A stretch of DNA of 64,000 nt from Muribaculaceae bacterium (GTDB lineage Bacteria; Bacteroidota; Bacteroidia; Bacteroidales; Muribaculaceae): contig JAFLTQ010000004.1 of NCBI GenBank assembly GCA_022510385.1, forward strand, positions 62,001-126,000, given 5' to 3'. Each line of letters opens with the position of its first letter. Positions within the stretch are counted from its first letter, which is position 1. The notes under the pieces were generated by a model that searched no databases, was not told the origin of the DNA, and worked only from the letters and a program-made list of their open reading frames with translations. Shown here piece by piece: positions 26,819 to 37,808 of the stretch. Both the position numbers and the translations under genes were made by a program.

Positions 26819-28453
26819 ATGAGCGATATAAAAGATAAAATACTGGAAATATACCCGTCAGCCCAATTTACAGAAGGGGAGACACTGATGGTGAGCGTTG
26901 CGGAAGAGAAAGATTGGCATTCTTTTGCAAAGGCTTTAAAGGAGACACCGGGACTCGAATTTGATGTGCTTACAGCTGTTGTAGGTATGGACTGGGTGGA
27001 GAGTCTTGGTGTGATTTATTATCTGACATCCACATCACGGGATTGGGAAGTCATTTCAGTAAAGGTTACCGTGACGGATCGCGAAAATCCAATGATCCAT
27101 ACCGTCAGCGACTTATGGAAAGTTGCCAATTTCCAGGAAAGGGAGGTTTTCGATTTCTATGGTATAAAATTCATCAACCATCCTGATATGCGTCGTTTCT
27201 TCCTGAGAAATGACTGGAAGGGACATCCGTTGCGTAAAGATTATGATGCTAACCCTGAATTGAATCCTATACCCCATGACGATGAGAAGAATGAGGATGA
27301 CACGGTTAGCTATGTAGAGGATGAAAAGGGCAACGTCAAGGAGGTGCCGGGAAAAGTATTTGAAGAAGATGAATATGTCGTGAATTTCGGGCCCCAGCAT
27401 CCTTCCACCCATGGCGTTATGCGATTCCGGGCATCAGTCGACGGGGAAACTGTGAAGAAAGTGGATGTGGTTTCGGGCTATATTCATCGCGGCATAGAGA
27501 AATTGAGTGAGAACCTCACTTATCCCCAGATTCTGCATTTCACAGACAGGATGGATTATATGTCAGCCCATCAGAACCGCCATTGTCTCTGTATGTGTAT
27601 TGAAAAGGCAATGGGCGTGGAGGTGCCGAGAAGAGCTCAGGTGATTCGTACGATGATGGATGAATTGATGAGAATATCCAGCCATCTTCTGTCATTCGGA
27701 TGTACGGCAATGGACCTTGGCGCAACGACAGCATTTTTCTATGGATTCCGTGAACGCGAGATGGTTCTTGATATATTCGAGAAAACATGCGGAGCTCGTA
27801 TGTCGATGAATTATAATGTGATAGGAGGCGTTATCGCTGATTTGCATCCTGATTTCCAAAAGGATGTAAAGGAACTGCTAAAGATAATGCCGGGACGTCT
27901 CAAGGAGTATCATAAAGTATTCAGCAATAACCTTATAGCTAAAAACAGGCTCAAGAATGTGGGTCATCTTTCAAAGGAAGATGCAATCAACTACGCAATA
28001 ACGGGACCAAGCGGCAGAGGCAGCAACTGGAGTTGCGACTGCCGTAAGAAACATCCTTATGCAGTATATTCAGAAGTGGAATTTGATGAAGTTTTAGAAA
28101 CAGGATGTGACTCATATGCCCGCTATATGGTAAGAATGAAGGAAATTGAGCAAAGTTGCAGGATACTTTCCCAATTGGTAGACAATATCCCGGAAGGAGA
28201 TATCCGAGCTCAGATTCCAAAGATCATAAAGCTGCCGGCAGGCAACTGGTATCAGCAGGTTGAGGCAAGTAGAGGCACTTTTGGCGTCTATATAGAATCT
28301 ACCGGCGATAAGACTCCTTTCCGAGTGCATTTCCAGAGCCCCTGTTTCAATCTCGTAGGCGTGATGAATCTGACATGTACCGGATATATGATCGCCGACC
28401 TGATTACTATAGGCGCAGCGCTTGACTTTGTGATACCGGATATCGACCGTTAA
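26819..28453 (+). CDS. nuoCD: fused complex I subunits C and D
   Basis: This 544-residue protein fuses NuoC (about 1-145, closing with FLRNDWKGHPLRKDYD) to the 49-kDa-type NuoD (from about 185, FGPQHPSTHGVMRFR). A charged linker of about 40 residues (DDEKNEDDTVSYVEDEKGN) joins them. NuoD builds the quinone site with NuoB: GYIHRGIEKL, DRMDYMSA and the final IGAALDFVIPDIDR are family motifs. The C/D fusion also occurs in E. coli and in Bacteroidota. I prefer ATG 26819 to the GTG at 26807, which would add four residues. Confidence 0.95.
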   Translation: MSDIKDKILEIYPSAQFTEGETLMVSVAEEKDWHSFAKALKETPGLEFDVLTAVVGMDWVESLGVIYYLTSTSRDWEVISVKVTVTDRENPMIHTVSDLWKVANFQEREVFDFYGIKFINHPDMRRFFLRNDWKGHPLRKDYDANPELNPIPHDDEKNEDDTVSYVEDEKGNVKEVPGKVFEEDEYVVNFGPQHPSTHGVMRFRASVDGETVKKVDVVSGYIHRGIEKLSENLTYPQILHFTDRMDYMSAHQNRHCLCMCIEKAMGVEVPRRAQVIRTMMDELMRISSHLLSFGCTAMDLGATTAFFYGFREREMVLDIFEKTCGARMSMNYNVIGGVIADLHPDFQKDVKELLKIMPGRLKEYHKVFSNNLIAKNRLKNVGHLSKEDAINYAITGPSGRGSNWSCDCRKKHPYAVYSEVEFDEVLETGCDSYARYMVRMKEIEQSCRILSQLVDNIPEGDIRAQIPKIIKLPAGNWYQQVEASRGTFGVYIESTGDKTPFRVHFQSPCFNLVGVMNLTCTGYMIADLITIGAALDFVIPDIDR

Positions 28454-28540
28454 AGAAAAGATTATAAACTCCTGAAGGATAAATAAATAAAACAGAAAAC
28501 TTGCACGGTGAAACAGTCACGGTGTATATGAAGAGATAAT

Positions 28541-29617
28541 ATGTATAATTTTGGAATTTGGACCGCAGATTTTAACAACTGGCTGTTGAGCTTTCTGCCT
28601 GACTGGCTGGCTGTCATAATTGAATGTGTGATAATAGCGGTGCTGGTATTGCTTACCTATACAGTATTGGCATTGTTCTATATACTTTATGAGCGCAAGC
28701 TATGTGCATGGTTCCAGTGTCGTCTCGGCCCGATGCGTGTAGGTAAATGGGGCGTTTTGCAGGTGTTTGCCGATATGTTCAAGATATTGGTAAAAGAGTT
28801 GATTTGTCTGAAAGACACCGACAGATTCCTGTTCAAGTTGGCTCCCTATTTAGTGATTACATCATCGGTTGTGATGCTTGCGTGTCTGCCATGGGGCCGC
28901 GGCCTCCAGATTATCGATTATAACATAGGTATTTTCTTTATACTGGCAGTGTCGTCGGTGGGAGTTTTGGGAATCTTATTGGCCGGATGGTCGTCCAATA
29001 ATAAATACACCTTGATAGGTGCAATGCGAAGCGGAGCCCAGATGGTGAGCTATGAGATCTCATTGGGACTTGCAATAATGACAATCGTGGTCTTTGCCGG
29101 CACAATGGATATAAATGAACTTGTGTGGCAACAGGATAAGGCTTGGTTCCTTTTCAGAGGACATATCCCGGCGATAATAGCATTTTTGATCTATATAGTT
29201 GCAGCGACAGCTGAGACAAATAGAGGTCCATTCGACCTTCCGGAGGCAGAACATGAATTGACAGCCGGCTATCATACGGAATATTCGGGAATTCACTTTG
29301 GATTCTTCTATTTGGCAGAATACTTGAATCTGTTTATTGTTTCCGGAATTGCCACATTGATGTTCCTGGGAGGATGGATGCCATTGCATGTGCCCGGTTG
29401 GGATGGTTTTAACCATGCTATGGACGTAATTCCTTCGATAGTGTGGTTTGTTTTAAAGAGTTTCTTTGTTTCTTATATAATAATATGGTTCAAATGGACC
29501 TTCCCGCGCGTGAGAATCGACCAGATGTTGTCGTTTGAATGGAAATATTTGATGCCATTGTCTCTTCTCAATCTAATCTTTATGGCAATATTTGTAGCAT
29601 TGGGATGGCATTTCTAA
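28541..29617 (+). CDS. nuoH: complex I subunit H
   Basis: This 358-residue membrane subunit has about eight transmembrane helices and forms the link between the quinone chamber and the pump arm. Characteristic motifs are YILYERKLCAWFQCRLGPMRVG in the first loop and NRGPFDLPEAEHELTAGYHTEYSG, the acidic loop near the quinone entrance. It is the last nuo gene before the ATP synthase block. The 107 nt to atpD are purine-rich and contain no TTTG-type promoter element. Confidence 0.95.
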   Translation: MYNFGIWTADFNNWLLSFLPDWLAVIIECVIIAVLVLLTYTVLALFYILYERKLCAWFQCRLGPMRVGKWGVLQVFADMFKILVKELICLKDTDRFLFKLAPYLVITSSVVMLACLPWGRGLQIIDYNIGIFFILAVSSVGVLGILLAGWSSNNKYTLIGAMRSGAQMVSYEISLGLAIMTIVVFAGTMDINELVWQQDKAWFLFRGHIPAIIAFLIYIVAATAETNRGPFDLPEAEHELTAGYHTEYSGIHFGFFYLAEYLNLFIVSGIATLMFLGGWMPLHVPGWDGFNHAMDVIPSIVWFVLKSFFVSYIIIWFKWTFPRVRIDQMLSFEWKYLMPLSLLNLIFMAIFVALGWHF

Positions 29618-29652
29618 GAATTAAGGGAAAAGAAATAAGAAGGAAGAAGTGA

Positions 29653-31230
<1,578 letters not shown>

Positions 31231-31274
31231 AGGAGAGACCCGGAAGTATAAAATTGATAATATTTCTTCAAAAG

Positions 31275-31508
31275 ATGAAACTTGAGATAATATCAACAAA
31301 TGAAATCATGTTTAGCGGCGAAGTGGAGTCGGTGACTCTTCCCGGAGTTGCGGGACAATTTACCGTTCTCAAAAATCACGCATCCCTGATTTCAGTGCTT
31401 AAACCGGGAGAGGTAAGATACGCCAACGGAGGGGTAGAGTCGAGAATAGATATAAAGGGTGGTCTTGCAGATATAGATATGAATAAGATAGCGGTATGCG
31501 TCTATTGA
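31275..31508 (+). CDS. atpC: ATP synthase subunit epsilon, short form
   Basis: This 77-residue protein is the N-terminal beta-sandwich of epsilon: LEIISTNEIMFSGEVESVTLPGVAGQFTVLKNHA. The C-terminal helical hairpin that can inhibit F1 in E. coli and Bacillus (proteins of about 135 residues) is absent. Short epsilon is usual in Bacteroidota. The ATG at 31254 is in frame but would add seven unlikely residues. The last 13 nt overlap atpB. Confidence 0.93.
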   Translation: MKLEIISTNEIMFSGEVESVTLPGVAGQFTVLKNHASLISVLKPGEVRYANGGVESRIDIKGGLADIDMNKIAVCVY

Positions 31509-32836
31509 AATACAAAATATTGCTTCTAATCTCATTGGCAATTGTAATGTTGCCGATGCGGTTGTCAGCGTCGTCAGGAGAAGAGAGCGGCGAAGTAAAT
31601 GTAAAGGAGATCATATTCCATCACCTTGGCGATGGCTACGGATGGGAAGTGCCCTTTAGTCATGTCTATAGAATTCCATTGCCGGTGATCGTCAGAGCTG
31701 AGGATGGCAAATGGATATGTTTCTCATCGGCACGCCTTCAGGAGGTGAAAAGAATCATCAATGAAGAGACGGGCGAAGAGGAATTGGTGGCAGAACCAAG
31801 GATAGTGGATATTGAGAAGGATGGCAAGCATTATCAGTTTATCCTTGCACACGTAAGCAAGCATAAGAACAAGGTGGTGCAAATATTTCCATTGACCCCG
31901 GAGGAGGAACAGCAACTGAAAGAAGAAGCTAAGAATAATCCGGCCATTCAGGGAGATATAGATAAAGCTGAGGCAATAATAGGAGGTTATGCCGGATTTG
32001 ATGAAGTCTATTATAGAGAATATAAACCACATGATATTTCAATCACAAAGAATGTATTGGCTCTGTTTATAGCAGCCATCCTTGTGACAGCAATGGTGAT
32101 GTCGGTGGTTTGGTTCTATGCCCGCAGGGGAATGAAAGCCCCACGCAAGGGTGTAGGCTTCATGGAAATGCTTATAGATTTCATTTATACGGGAGTAATA
32201 AAATCCACTTTGCACGATAAGGCGCGGAAATATGCCCCATTCCTGCTGACATGTTTCTTCTTCATTTTAGTGATGAACCTCGTAGGTTTGATAGTGATTT
32301 TCCCCGGAGGAGCTAATTTGACAGGAAACATAGCAATCACATTGGTATTGGCAATTATGGTCTTTGTAATAACCAATGTGATGGGATCGAAACATTATTG
32401 GAAAGAGATATTCTGGCCGGATGTGCCATTATTCTTGAAATTCCCGATACCTATAATGCAGTTTATAGAGATATTCGGAATTTTCACCAAGCCGGCGGCA
32501 TTATGTGTGCGTCTCTTTGCAAATATGATGGGAGGTCACATGATTGTCATCACGCTGACACTATTGATATTTATTTTTGCGGCATTTGGCGCTATAGCAG
32601 CCGGAGGATCCGTCTTTATATCAGTATTGTTCTCCATATTTATGTTATGTCTCGATGTTTTGGTTAGCTTCATCCAGGCCTATGTGTTCACTCTATTGGC
32701 AACGATATTTATTTCGATGAGCACAGATAAGGGACATGGTCACGGCGAACATAAAGAAGATTCCCACTCCACGGAATCGACATCTTCATCGGATATGACG
32801 TCAGAGGGCTCGGCGGCAACTGTTCCGACAACCTGA
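31496..32836 (+). CDS. atpB: ATP synthase subunit a with long N-terminal extension
   Basis: This 446-residue Fo subunit has a signal peptide-like start (LLKYKILLLISLAIVMLPMRLSA). About 150 hydrophilic residues follow, probably periplasmic. The standard membrane domain runs from about residue 180, with LLTCFFFILVMNLVGLI, GNIAITLVLAIMVFVITN and the proton-path helix FTKPAALCVRLFANMMGGHMIV, where the essential Arg sits. The His/Ser/Thr-rich tail is low complexity. E. coli subunit a is about 270 residues. The extension is a trait I recall from other Bacteroidota. It overlaps atpC by 13 nt. Confidence 0.94.
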   Translation: MRLLKYKILLLISLAIVMLPMRLSASSGEESGEVNVKEIIFHHLGDGYGWEVPFSHVYRIPLPVIVRAEDGKWICFSSARLQEVKRIINEETGEEELVAEPRIVDIEKDGKHYQFILAHVSKHKNKVVQIFPLTPEEEQQLKEEAKNNPAIQGDIDKAEAIIGGYAGFDEVYYREYKPHDISITKNVLALFIAAILVTAMVMSVVWFYARRGMKAPRKGVGFMEMLIDFIYTGVIKSTLHDKARKYAPFLLTCFFFILVMNLVGLIVIFPGGANLTGNIAITLVLAIMVFVITNVMGSKHYWKEIFWPDVPLFLKFPIPIMQFIEIFGIFTKPAALCVRLFANMMGGHMIVITLTLLIFIFAAFGAIAAGGSVFISVLFSIFMLCLDVLVSFIQAYVFTLLATIFISMSTDKGHGHGEHKEDSHSTESTSSSDMTSEGSAATVPTT

Positions 32837-32930
32837 ACATGATATAATAAATCATCTAACCGGAAAATATAGGAAAAGAGAATCTATATAAACAAAAGAA
32901 AATAATAACAACTAAAAAAAACCATACATT

Positions 32931-33176
32931 ATGTTATCTATGATTTTAGCAGCAGACACAGCACTTGGTGCATTAGGTGCAGCTCTTGGAGCAGGTATAG
33001 CAGCAATAGGCGCAGGTATTGGTATCGGTAATATCGGTAGCAGCGCAATGGAAGCCATAGCCCGTCAGCCGGAAGTTGCAGGTGATATCCGTTCAAACAT
33101 GATCGTAATTGCTGCACTTATCGAAGGTGTTGCCTTGTTTGCAGTGATTGTATCAGCTCTTGCCTTATTTATCTAA
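32931..33176 (+). CDS. atpE: ATP synthase subunit c
   Basis: This 81-residue two-helix hairpin forms the rotor ring. The polar loop is ARQPEVAGDI. The ion-carrying Glu lies in helix 2, VIAALIEGVALFAV. Sodium-binding rings carry Gln in helix 1 (GIGQG-like) and Ser/Thr after the Glu. Here helix 1 reads GIGIGN and Glu is followed by Gly-Val, so proton coupling is predicted. ATG 32940 is an alternative start three codons in. Confidence 0.96.
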   Translation: MLSMILAADTALGALGAALGAGIAAIGAGIGIGNIGSSAMEAIARQPEVAGDIRSNMIVIAALIEGVALFAVIVSALALFI

Positions 33177-33198
33177 TAATCGAGAGCGGAGTTACAAA

Positions 33199-33225
33199 GC
33201 GCATTTCTGTAAAGAAGAGATGTGC
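33199..33225 (+). other. intercistronic hairpin between atpE and atpF
   Basis: GCGCAT (33199-33204) pairs with ATGTGC (33220-33225) with one G-T wobble. TTCT/AGAA extend it inside with a GAG bulge and a GTAA loop. There is no T-run. It could stabilise the atpE 3' end, which would suit the high copy number of subunit c, but this is inference. Confidence 0.4.
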
Positions 33226-33272
33226 GAAAAATAGAAAGTGTAAAAAAAGAAGCATAGAAAAAAAGAAGCAGC

Positions 33273-33767
33273 ATGGAACTTTTCACTCCTGATTTCGGGC
33301 TAATCTTTTGGATGTTTATAGCCTTCATCATCCTGTTTGTGGTGTTGGCAATCTGGGGATGGCCTGTTATATTGAAAAATATGGATCAACGGGCCGACAC
33401 GATCGATAAGGGAGTAGAATATGCCCGTGAAGCTAAAGCACAACTTGACAATGCACGTGCCGAGGCTCAGAAATATATGGATGAGGCTCAGCAACAACAG
33501 GCAGAAATGTTAAGGGAGGCAGCAAGAATGAAGACTCAGCTTATTGAAGAGGCTCGCAAAGAGGCATCTGATGAAGCCAAGAAGGTGATGGATGCAGCGA
33601 GAGTGTCAATAGAGCAGCAAAGGAAGGAGGCCGAGCTTCAATTCCGTAATGAGGTGAGTAAATTCTCGCTTGATATAGCGGAAAAGATGGTTAGGGGTAA
33701 TCTCTCCGATGATAAGAGTCATCATCAGCTTGTAGATAAAATGCTTGATGAAATAAAGAGCAACTGA
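33273..33767 (+). CDS. atpF: ATP synthase subunit b
   Basis: This 164-residue stator subunit has one N-terminal transmembrane helix (about 8-28, GLIFWMFIAFIILFVVLAIWGW). A long Ala/Glu/Gln/Lys-rich coiled coil follows (about 45-140), closing with SLDIAEKMVRGNLSD. It tethers F1 to subunit a. Its stop overlaps the start of atpH by one base (TGATG), indicating coupled translation of the two stator subunits. Confidence 0.95.
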   Translation: MELFTPDFGLIFWMFIAFIILFVVLAIWGWPVILKNMDQRADTIDKGVEYAREAKAQLDNARAEAQKYMDEAQQQQAEMLREAARMKTQLIEEARKEASDEAKKVMDAARVSIEQQRKEAELQFRNEVSKFSLDIAEKMVRGNLSDDKSHHQLVDKMLDEIKSN

Positions 33768-34303
33768 TGGACAACGGTCTGATACCACGTAGATATGCCA
33801 AGGCGCTTTACAAATATGCCTTGGAGAAGGGAGAAACCAAGAGAATCTATGAACTCTCCAAACGAGTTATAGAATCTTTTCGGGAGAATCCTGAGCTACA
33901 GAAAGTTCTTTCAAATCCTTTCGTAAGCGATGAGGATAAGGAGAGCTTGCTTAATGCAGCTGCGGGAGGGAAAGATGAAATCTTCCATCAGTTTGTGTTA
34001 ATGATCCTTCGTCAAAAACGTGTTGAATATGCCTACGGAATGATGCTGGCCTACCGTGATATCTATCGCCATGAGAACCATATCTCCCAGGCGAAGATAA
34101 CGACGGCAGTCAAGCTTGATGATGAAAGGATGAAAAAGCTACGTACATTAGTGACAGAGGCTTTCAAAGACTCTGAACTTGAATTCACGGAAGCCATCGA
34201 CCCGAGCTTGATCGGAGGATTCGTCATAGATGTGGATTCTGTGAGGATGGATGCCTCATTGAGCAATGAACTTGAACAACTACGTCAAACACTTTTAAGT
34301 TAA
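33767..34303 (+). CDS. atpH: ATP synthase subunit delta
   Basis: This 178-residue F1 stator subunit has an N-terminal helical bundle ([16 protein letters not shown]) that binds the top of alpha. The C-terminal part has [28 protein letters not shown], the family signature. It sits in the usual place between atpF and atpA. It is followed by atpA after 7 nt. Confidence 0.94.
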   Translation: MDNGLIPRRYAKALYKYALEKGETKRIYELSKRVIESFRENPELQKVLSNPFVSDEDKESLLNAAAGGKDEIFHQFVLMILRQKRVEYAYGMMLAYRDIYRHENHISQAKITTAVKLDDERMKKLRTLVTEAFKDSELEFTEAIDPSLIGGFVIDVDSVRMDASLSNELEQLRQTLLS

Positions 34304-34310
34304 GATAGAA

Positions 34311-35882
34311 ATGCTAAACCCCAGTGAAATATCTGATATATTAAAGAAACAACTTGAGAACGTCACCTCTAAGGCGAAATTTGAGGAAGTAGGCACAGTG
34401 CTGGAAGTAGGCGATGGAGTGGCTCACGTATATGGCCTTGAGAATGTACGTTCCAATGAACTCGTTGAGTTTGAAAACGGAGTGAAGGGAGTGGCGCTTA
34501 ATCTTGAGGAGAGCAACGTGGGCGTTGTATTGCTCAATAATGTCAACTCCATCACTGAGAATATGTCGGTGAAACGCACCGGCGAAATCGCTTCCATTCC
34601 GGTAGGTGAGGGACTCTTGGGGCGTGTTATAAATATATTGGGAGAGCCCGTGGATGGTAAAGGACCCATCGAGGGCGAGCTCTTGAATATGCCCCTTGAA
34701 AGAAAAGCACCGGGAGTAATATTCCGTCAGCCTGTAAATCAACCCTTGCAGACAGGTATCAAAGCAGTAGACGCAATGATTCCAATAGGACGCGGTCAGC
34801 GTGAGCTCATCATCGGCGACCGCCAGATTGGTAAGACAGCAATCGCCATTGATACCATCATCAACCAAAGGCAGAATTATCTTGATGGTAAGCCTGTGTA
34901 TTGTATTTATGTGGCAATCGGTCAGAAAGGTTCCACTATAGCATCTTTGGTGCATACACTGGAGAAATACGGAGCGCTCGATTATACAGTCGTTGTTGCA
35001 GCAAGTGCTTCAGATTCAGCTTCAATGAGATATTATAGTCCGTTTGCAGGAGTTGCGATCGGAGAATATTTCCGCGATACAGGTCGAGATGCCTTAATCG
35101 TGTATGATGATCTTTCCAAACAGGCAGTGGCATATCGTGAGATATCATTGATTCTGAAACGTCCTTCAGGACGTGAAGCTTATCCGGGTGATATTTTCTA
35201 TTTGCACTCACGTTTGTTGGAACGTTCAGCGAAGATAATAGATAATCAGGAAGTGGCTTCGAATATGAATGACCTTCCGGAGGTGCTTAAGCCAATAGTG
35301 AAAGGTGGCGGCTCTTTGACAGCATTGCCAATTATCGAAACCCAGGCAGGAGACGTTTCAGCCTATATCCCGACCAATGTGATTTCAATCACAGATGGAC
35401 AGATATTCTTGGAAACAAGTTTGTTCAACCAGGGTATCCGTCCTGCAATCAATGTCGGAATCTCAGTGTCTCGTGTAGGTGGAAATGCTCAGATTAAGGC
35501 AATGAAGAAGGTAGCCGGTACTTTGAAAATAGCTCAGGCTCAGTTCCGCGAATTGGAGGCTTTCACCAAGTTTGGAGGCGACATCGATCCTGTTACGGCT
35601 AAGGTGATCGATAGAGGTAGGAAAAACCAACAATTGCTTATCCAACCTCAATATCAGCCATGGCCTGTAGAAAATGAAATAGCAGTGATATATTGTGGTG
35701 TAAACGGACTCTTGGAAAATGTTCCTATAGATAAAGTGAAGGAATTTGAGGGCCTCTTTATACAATTGCTAAAAGCTAAGCATCCGGATGTTCTCGAGAC
35801 ATTACGCAAGGGCATACTCAACGATGATGTGGAGGCAAAATTAAAAGAGAGTGCCGCAGAAATTTCATCGAGATATAAATAA
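34311..35882 (+). CDS. atpA: ATP synthase subunit alpha
   Basis: This 523-residue non-catalytic F1 subunit has the P-loop [18 protein letters not shown] (about 170-187), [15 protein letters not shown] and [30 protein letters not shown]. The [23 protein letters not shown] segment contains the conserved Arg finger region. Length is typical. The 120 nt that separate it from atpG hold a long hairpin. Confidence 0.97.
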   Translation: MLNPSEISDILKKQLENVTSKAKFEEVGTVLEVGDGVAHVYGLENVRSNELVEFENGVKGVALNLEESNVGVVLLNNVNSITENMSVKRTGEIASIPVGEGLLGRVINILGEPVDGKGPIEGELLNMPLERKAPGVIFRQPVNQPLQTGIKAVDAMIPIGRGQRELIIGDRQIGKTAIAIDTIINQRQNYLDGKPVYCIYVAIGQKGSTIASLVHTLEKYGALDYTVVVAASASDSASMRYYSPFAGVAIGEYFRDTGRDALIVYDDLSKQAVAYREISLILKRPSGREAYPGDIFYLHSRLLERSAKIIDNQEVASNMNDLPEVLKPIVKGGGSLTALPIIETQAGDVSAYIPTNVISITDGQIFLETSLFNQGIRPAINVGISVSRVGGNAQIKAMKKVAGTLKIAQAQFRELEAFTKFGGDIDPVTAKVIDRGRKNQQLLIQPQYQPWPVENEIAVIYCGVNGLLENVPIDKVKEFEGLFIQLLKAKHPDVLETLRKGILNDDVEAKLKESAAEISSRYK

Positions 35883-35920
35883 TTGTTATGTCCCGAAAGA
35901 TCAATCGGGGAGAAACAATT
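35881..35920 (+). other. intercistronic hairpin between atpA and atpG
   Basis: The outer arms AATTGTT (35881-35887) and AACAATT (35914-35920) pair perfectly, and the inner arms CCCGA (35892-35896) and TCGGG (35905-35909) stack above them. There is no T-run, so it is not a standard terminator. It could serve as a processing or attenuation site that sets the alpha to gamma ratio, which is inference. Confidence 0.45.
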
Positions 35921-36002
35921 GAGTCGGAGAAACAAAAGGCCGATAGAAAAAGATAAAACCGCAGAATATCAGAAATAAATAATAACCCATCAAACCGGAA
36001 GT

Positions 36003-36893
36003 ATGGCCACTCTCAAGGCGTTAAGAATAAGAATCGGATCGGTGTCTTCAAGTGAGAAGATCACCGGAGCCATGAAGATGATATCTTCGGCGAAGGTTCA
36101 TAAGAATGAGATGGAATTGAAGCGACTCCTCCCTTTCCGTCAGCAAGTGGATTCTATTATGGCCCATTTGTTGGCAACGGGACTTGAATTCAATTCCCCA
36201 TTGATAACGAAGAGGGAAGTAAGACACGCGGCAATAGTCGTGTTTGGCAGTGATGACGGTTTGTGCGGTGCCTATAATATAAATATTTTCAAATATCTTC
36301 TGACTCAAATCAGAAAGGTTCGCGAAACATATCCGGGTGCTGAGATAACGGTTATCCCGATAGGGAAGAAAATCGCCAATGCAGCGAAGAAACTTGATCT
36401 TCCCGATGTTAAGGTGGAAAAACCGGAAGAGGGAGTGGATTCTAAGATGGCGCCTGAAAAGGTGAATGAATTCACTGAAGGTTTGCGTGGCCGGTTTAAT
36501 GACGGAAGTTTGGATCTTGTTCAAACCGTCTATATGAGATTTATCTCAATGAGCAAACAGGTGGCAAAAACAGAGACACTTTTCCCGGTGAGTCCCGAGA
36601 TAAAGGGAGAAGGTGAACATGATAAGAAGGATGATAATAAATTCTATCTGTTTGAACCGGATCCGGATAGCATTTTCAATGAGGTGTTGCCGATGTTTGT
36701 GCTCTCAACCATGCAAGAGATTACGATAGAGAATCGTTCCTCTGAGCAGGCAGCAAGAGTAATGGCAATGCAGAGTGCAAATGATAATGCCAAGAAGCTC
36801 CTTGAAGAGCTCCAACTCGAATACAACAAACTTCGCCAGCAGGCAATCACCACAGAGCTGCTTGATATTCTGGGAGGTCAGACAGAGAGATAA
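36003..36893 (+). CDS. atpG: ATP synthase subunit gamma
   Basis: This 296-residue central shaft subunit has the conserved ends LKALRIRIGSVSSSEKITGAMKMISSAKVHK and EQAARVMAMQSANDNAKKLLEELQLEYNKLRQQAITTELLDILGG, which form the coiled-coil axle. DDGLCGAYNINIFK is the conserved mid-protein motif. It is the last gene of the ATP synthase block. The 79 nt to nuoI contain no TTTG and no hairpin with a T-run. Confidence 0.96.
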   Translation: MATLKALRIRIGSVSSSEKITGAMKMISSAKVHKNEMELKRLLPFRQQVDSIMAHLLATGLEFNSPLITKREVRHAAIVVFGSDDGLCGAYNINIFKYLLTQIRKVRETYPGAEITVIPIGKKIANAAKKLDLPDVKVEKPEEGVDSKMAPEKVNEFTEGLRGRFNDGSLDLVQTVYMRFISMSKQVAKTETLFPVSPEIKGEGEHDKKDDNKFYLFEPDPDSIFNEVLPMFVLSTMQEITIENRSSEQAARVMAMQSANDNAKKLLEELQLEYNKLRQQAITTELLDILGGQTER

Positions 36894-36972
36894 ATAAAAT
36901 TAGAAGATAGAAGAGTTTATTACAAATTCGAGAAATCGAAACAGGAATAACGAACAAGGATAAAGGAAAATA

Positions 36973-37752
36973 ATGGGTAGTATTAAGGAATATTTCTCGG
37001 AAGCCGCCAAGGGTCTTAAAAGTTTAGTAGACGGAATGATGGTGACCGGAAAGGAATTTGTGACACCAAAAATCACTGAGCAGTACCCGGAGAATCGTGC
37101 CACCTTACAAATATCTGACCGGTTTAGGGCAGAACTCACTTTGATCTATGACAAAGAAGGTAGACATAAATGTATAGGATGCGGCATTTGCCAGATGAAT
37201 TGTCCGAATGGTACAATCCAGCTGACTACCAAGATGGTGGATCTTCCTGATGGCAAGAAGAAGAGGAAGCTTGATAAATATATGTATGATTTAGGGAGCT
37301 GCACCTTCTGTATGTTATGTGTGACGACATGTCCGCAAGATGCCCTTGAATTCTCCAATGATTTTGAACAGGCCACTTTCACGAGAGATTCATTAGTCAA
37401 GCAGTTGAATTATCGTCCCGAGCCTAAGGAAGAAGCAGTTGCAGCTGCGCCAAAACCGGCAATGGATCCTGAAAAACTTGCAAAAATAAAGGAAGAGGCT
37501 TTGGCAAAAGCAGCGAAGATTAAAGCAGAAAGGGAAGCAGCTGCCGCAGCCGCGAAGGGAGAAGAGTCTTCAACTACACCGAAGGCACCAAAACCGGAAG
37601 AACCGAAAGCTGAGGCACCAAAACCGGAAGAACCGAAAGCTGAGGCCTCAAAACCGGAAGAAAAGAAGGCTGAGGCATCAACACAGGAAGCAACGAAAGC
37701 TGAGGCCCCAAAACCGGAAGAAAAAAAGCCCGAGGCATCAAAACCGGAGTAA
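36973..37752 (+). CDS. nuoI: complex I subunit I with repetitive C-terminal tail
   Basis: This 259-residue peripheral-arm subunit carries two [4Fe-4S] clusters through CIGCGICQMNCPNG and CTFCMLCVTTCPQDALEF. The conserved part ends near residue 155. The last 100 residues are Lys/Glu/Ala/Pro-rich, with a helical stretch (about 160-198) and then five decapeptide repeats of the type APKPEEPKAE plus a partial sixth. Family members I know are about 140-180 residues, so the tail is unusual. It is the first nuo gene after the ATP synthase insertion and is followed by nuoJ. Confidence 0.94.
   Translation: MGSIKEYFSEAAKGLKSLVDGMMVTGKEFVTPKITEQYPENRATLQISDRFRAELTLIYDKEGRHKCIGCGICQMNCPNGTIQLTTKMVDLPDGKKKRKLDKYMYDLGSCTFCMLCVTTCPQDALEFSNDFEQATFTRDSLVKQLNYRPEPKEEAVAAAPKPAMDPEKLAKIKEEALAKAAKIKAEREAAAAAAKGEESSTTPKAPKPEEPKAEAPKPEEPKAEASKPEEKKAEASTQEATKAEAPKPEEKKPEASKPE
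37585..37752 (+). repeat. 30-bp tandem repeat in the nuoI 3' end
   Basis: Units begin at 37585, 37615, 37645, 37675 and 37705, with a partial copy from 37735 to the stop. Each encodes ten residues of the type A-P/S-K-P-E-E-x-K-A-E. The first two copies are identical at the nucleotide level and later ones diverge. In-frame tandem growth by slippage or unequal exchange is the likely origin, and copy number may vary between strains. Confidence 0.9.
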
Positions 37753-37808
37753 TTTAAGTTCCTGCTAATACTTCAAACTAAAAACACTAAACAAACTAAC
37801 CTTACATA

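Noticed and set aside
32931-33176. Sodium-coupled ATP synthase rotor
   Set aside because: The c subunit lacks the helix 1 Gln and the Ser/Thr after the helix 2 Glu that sodium-binding rings carry, so proton coupling is the better prediction.
34341-34955. A 204-codon antisense frame inside atpA
   Set aside because: It is opposite a strongly conserved gene, with Cys/His/Tyr-rich composition typical of reverse-frame translations and no promoter.
37585-37752. CRISPR-like array because of the regular 30-bp repeats
   Set aside because: Units are directly adjacent without spacers, in frame with nuoI, and diverge at codon third positions. This is a coding tandem repeat.
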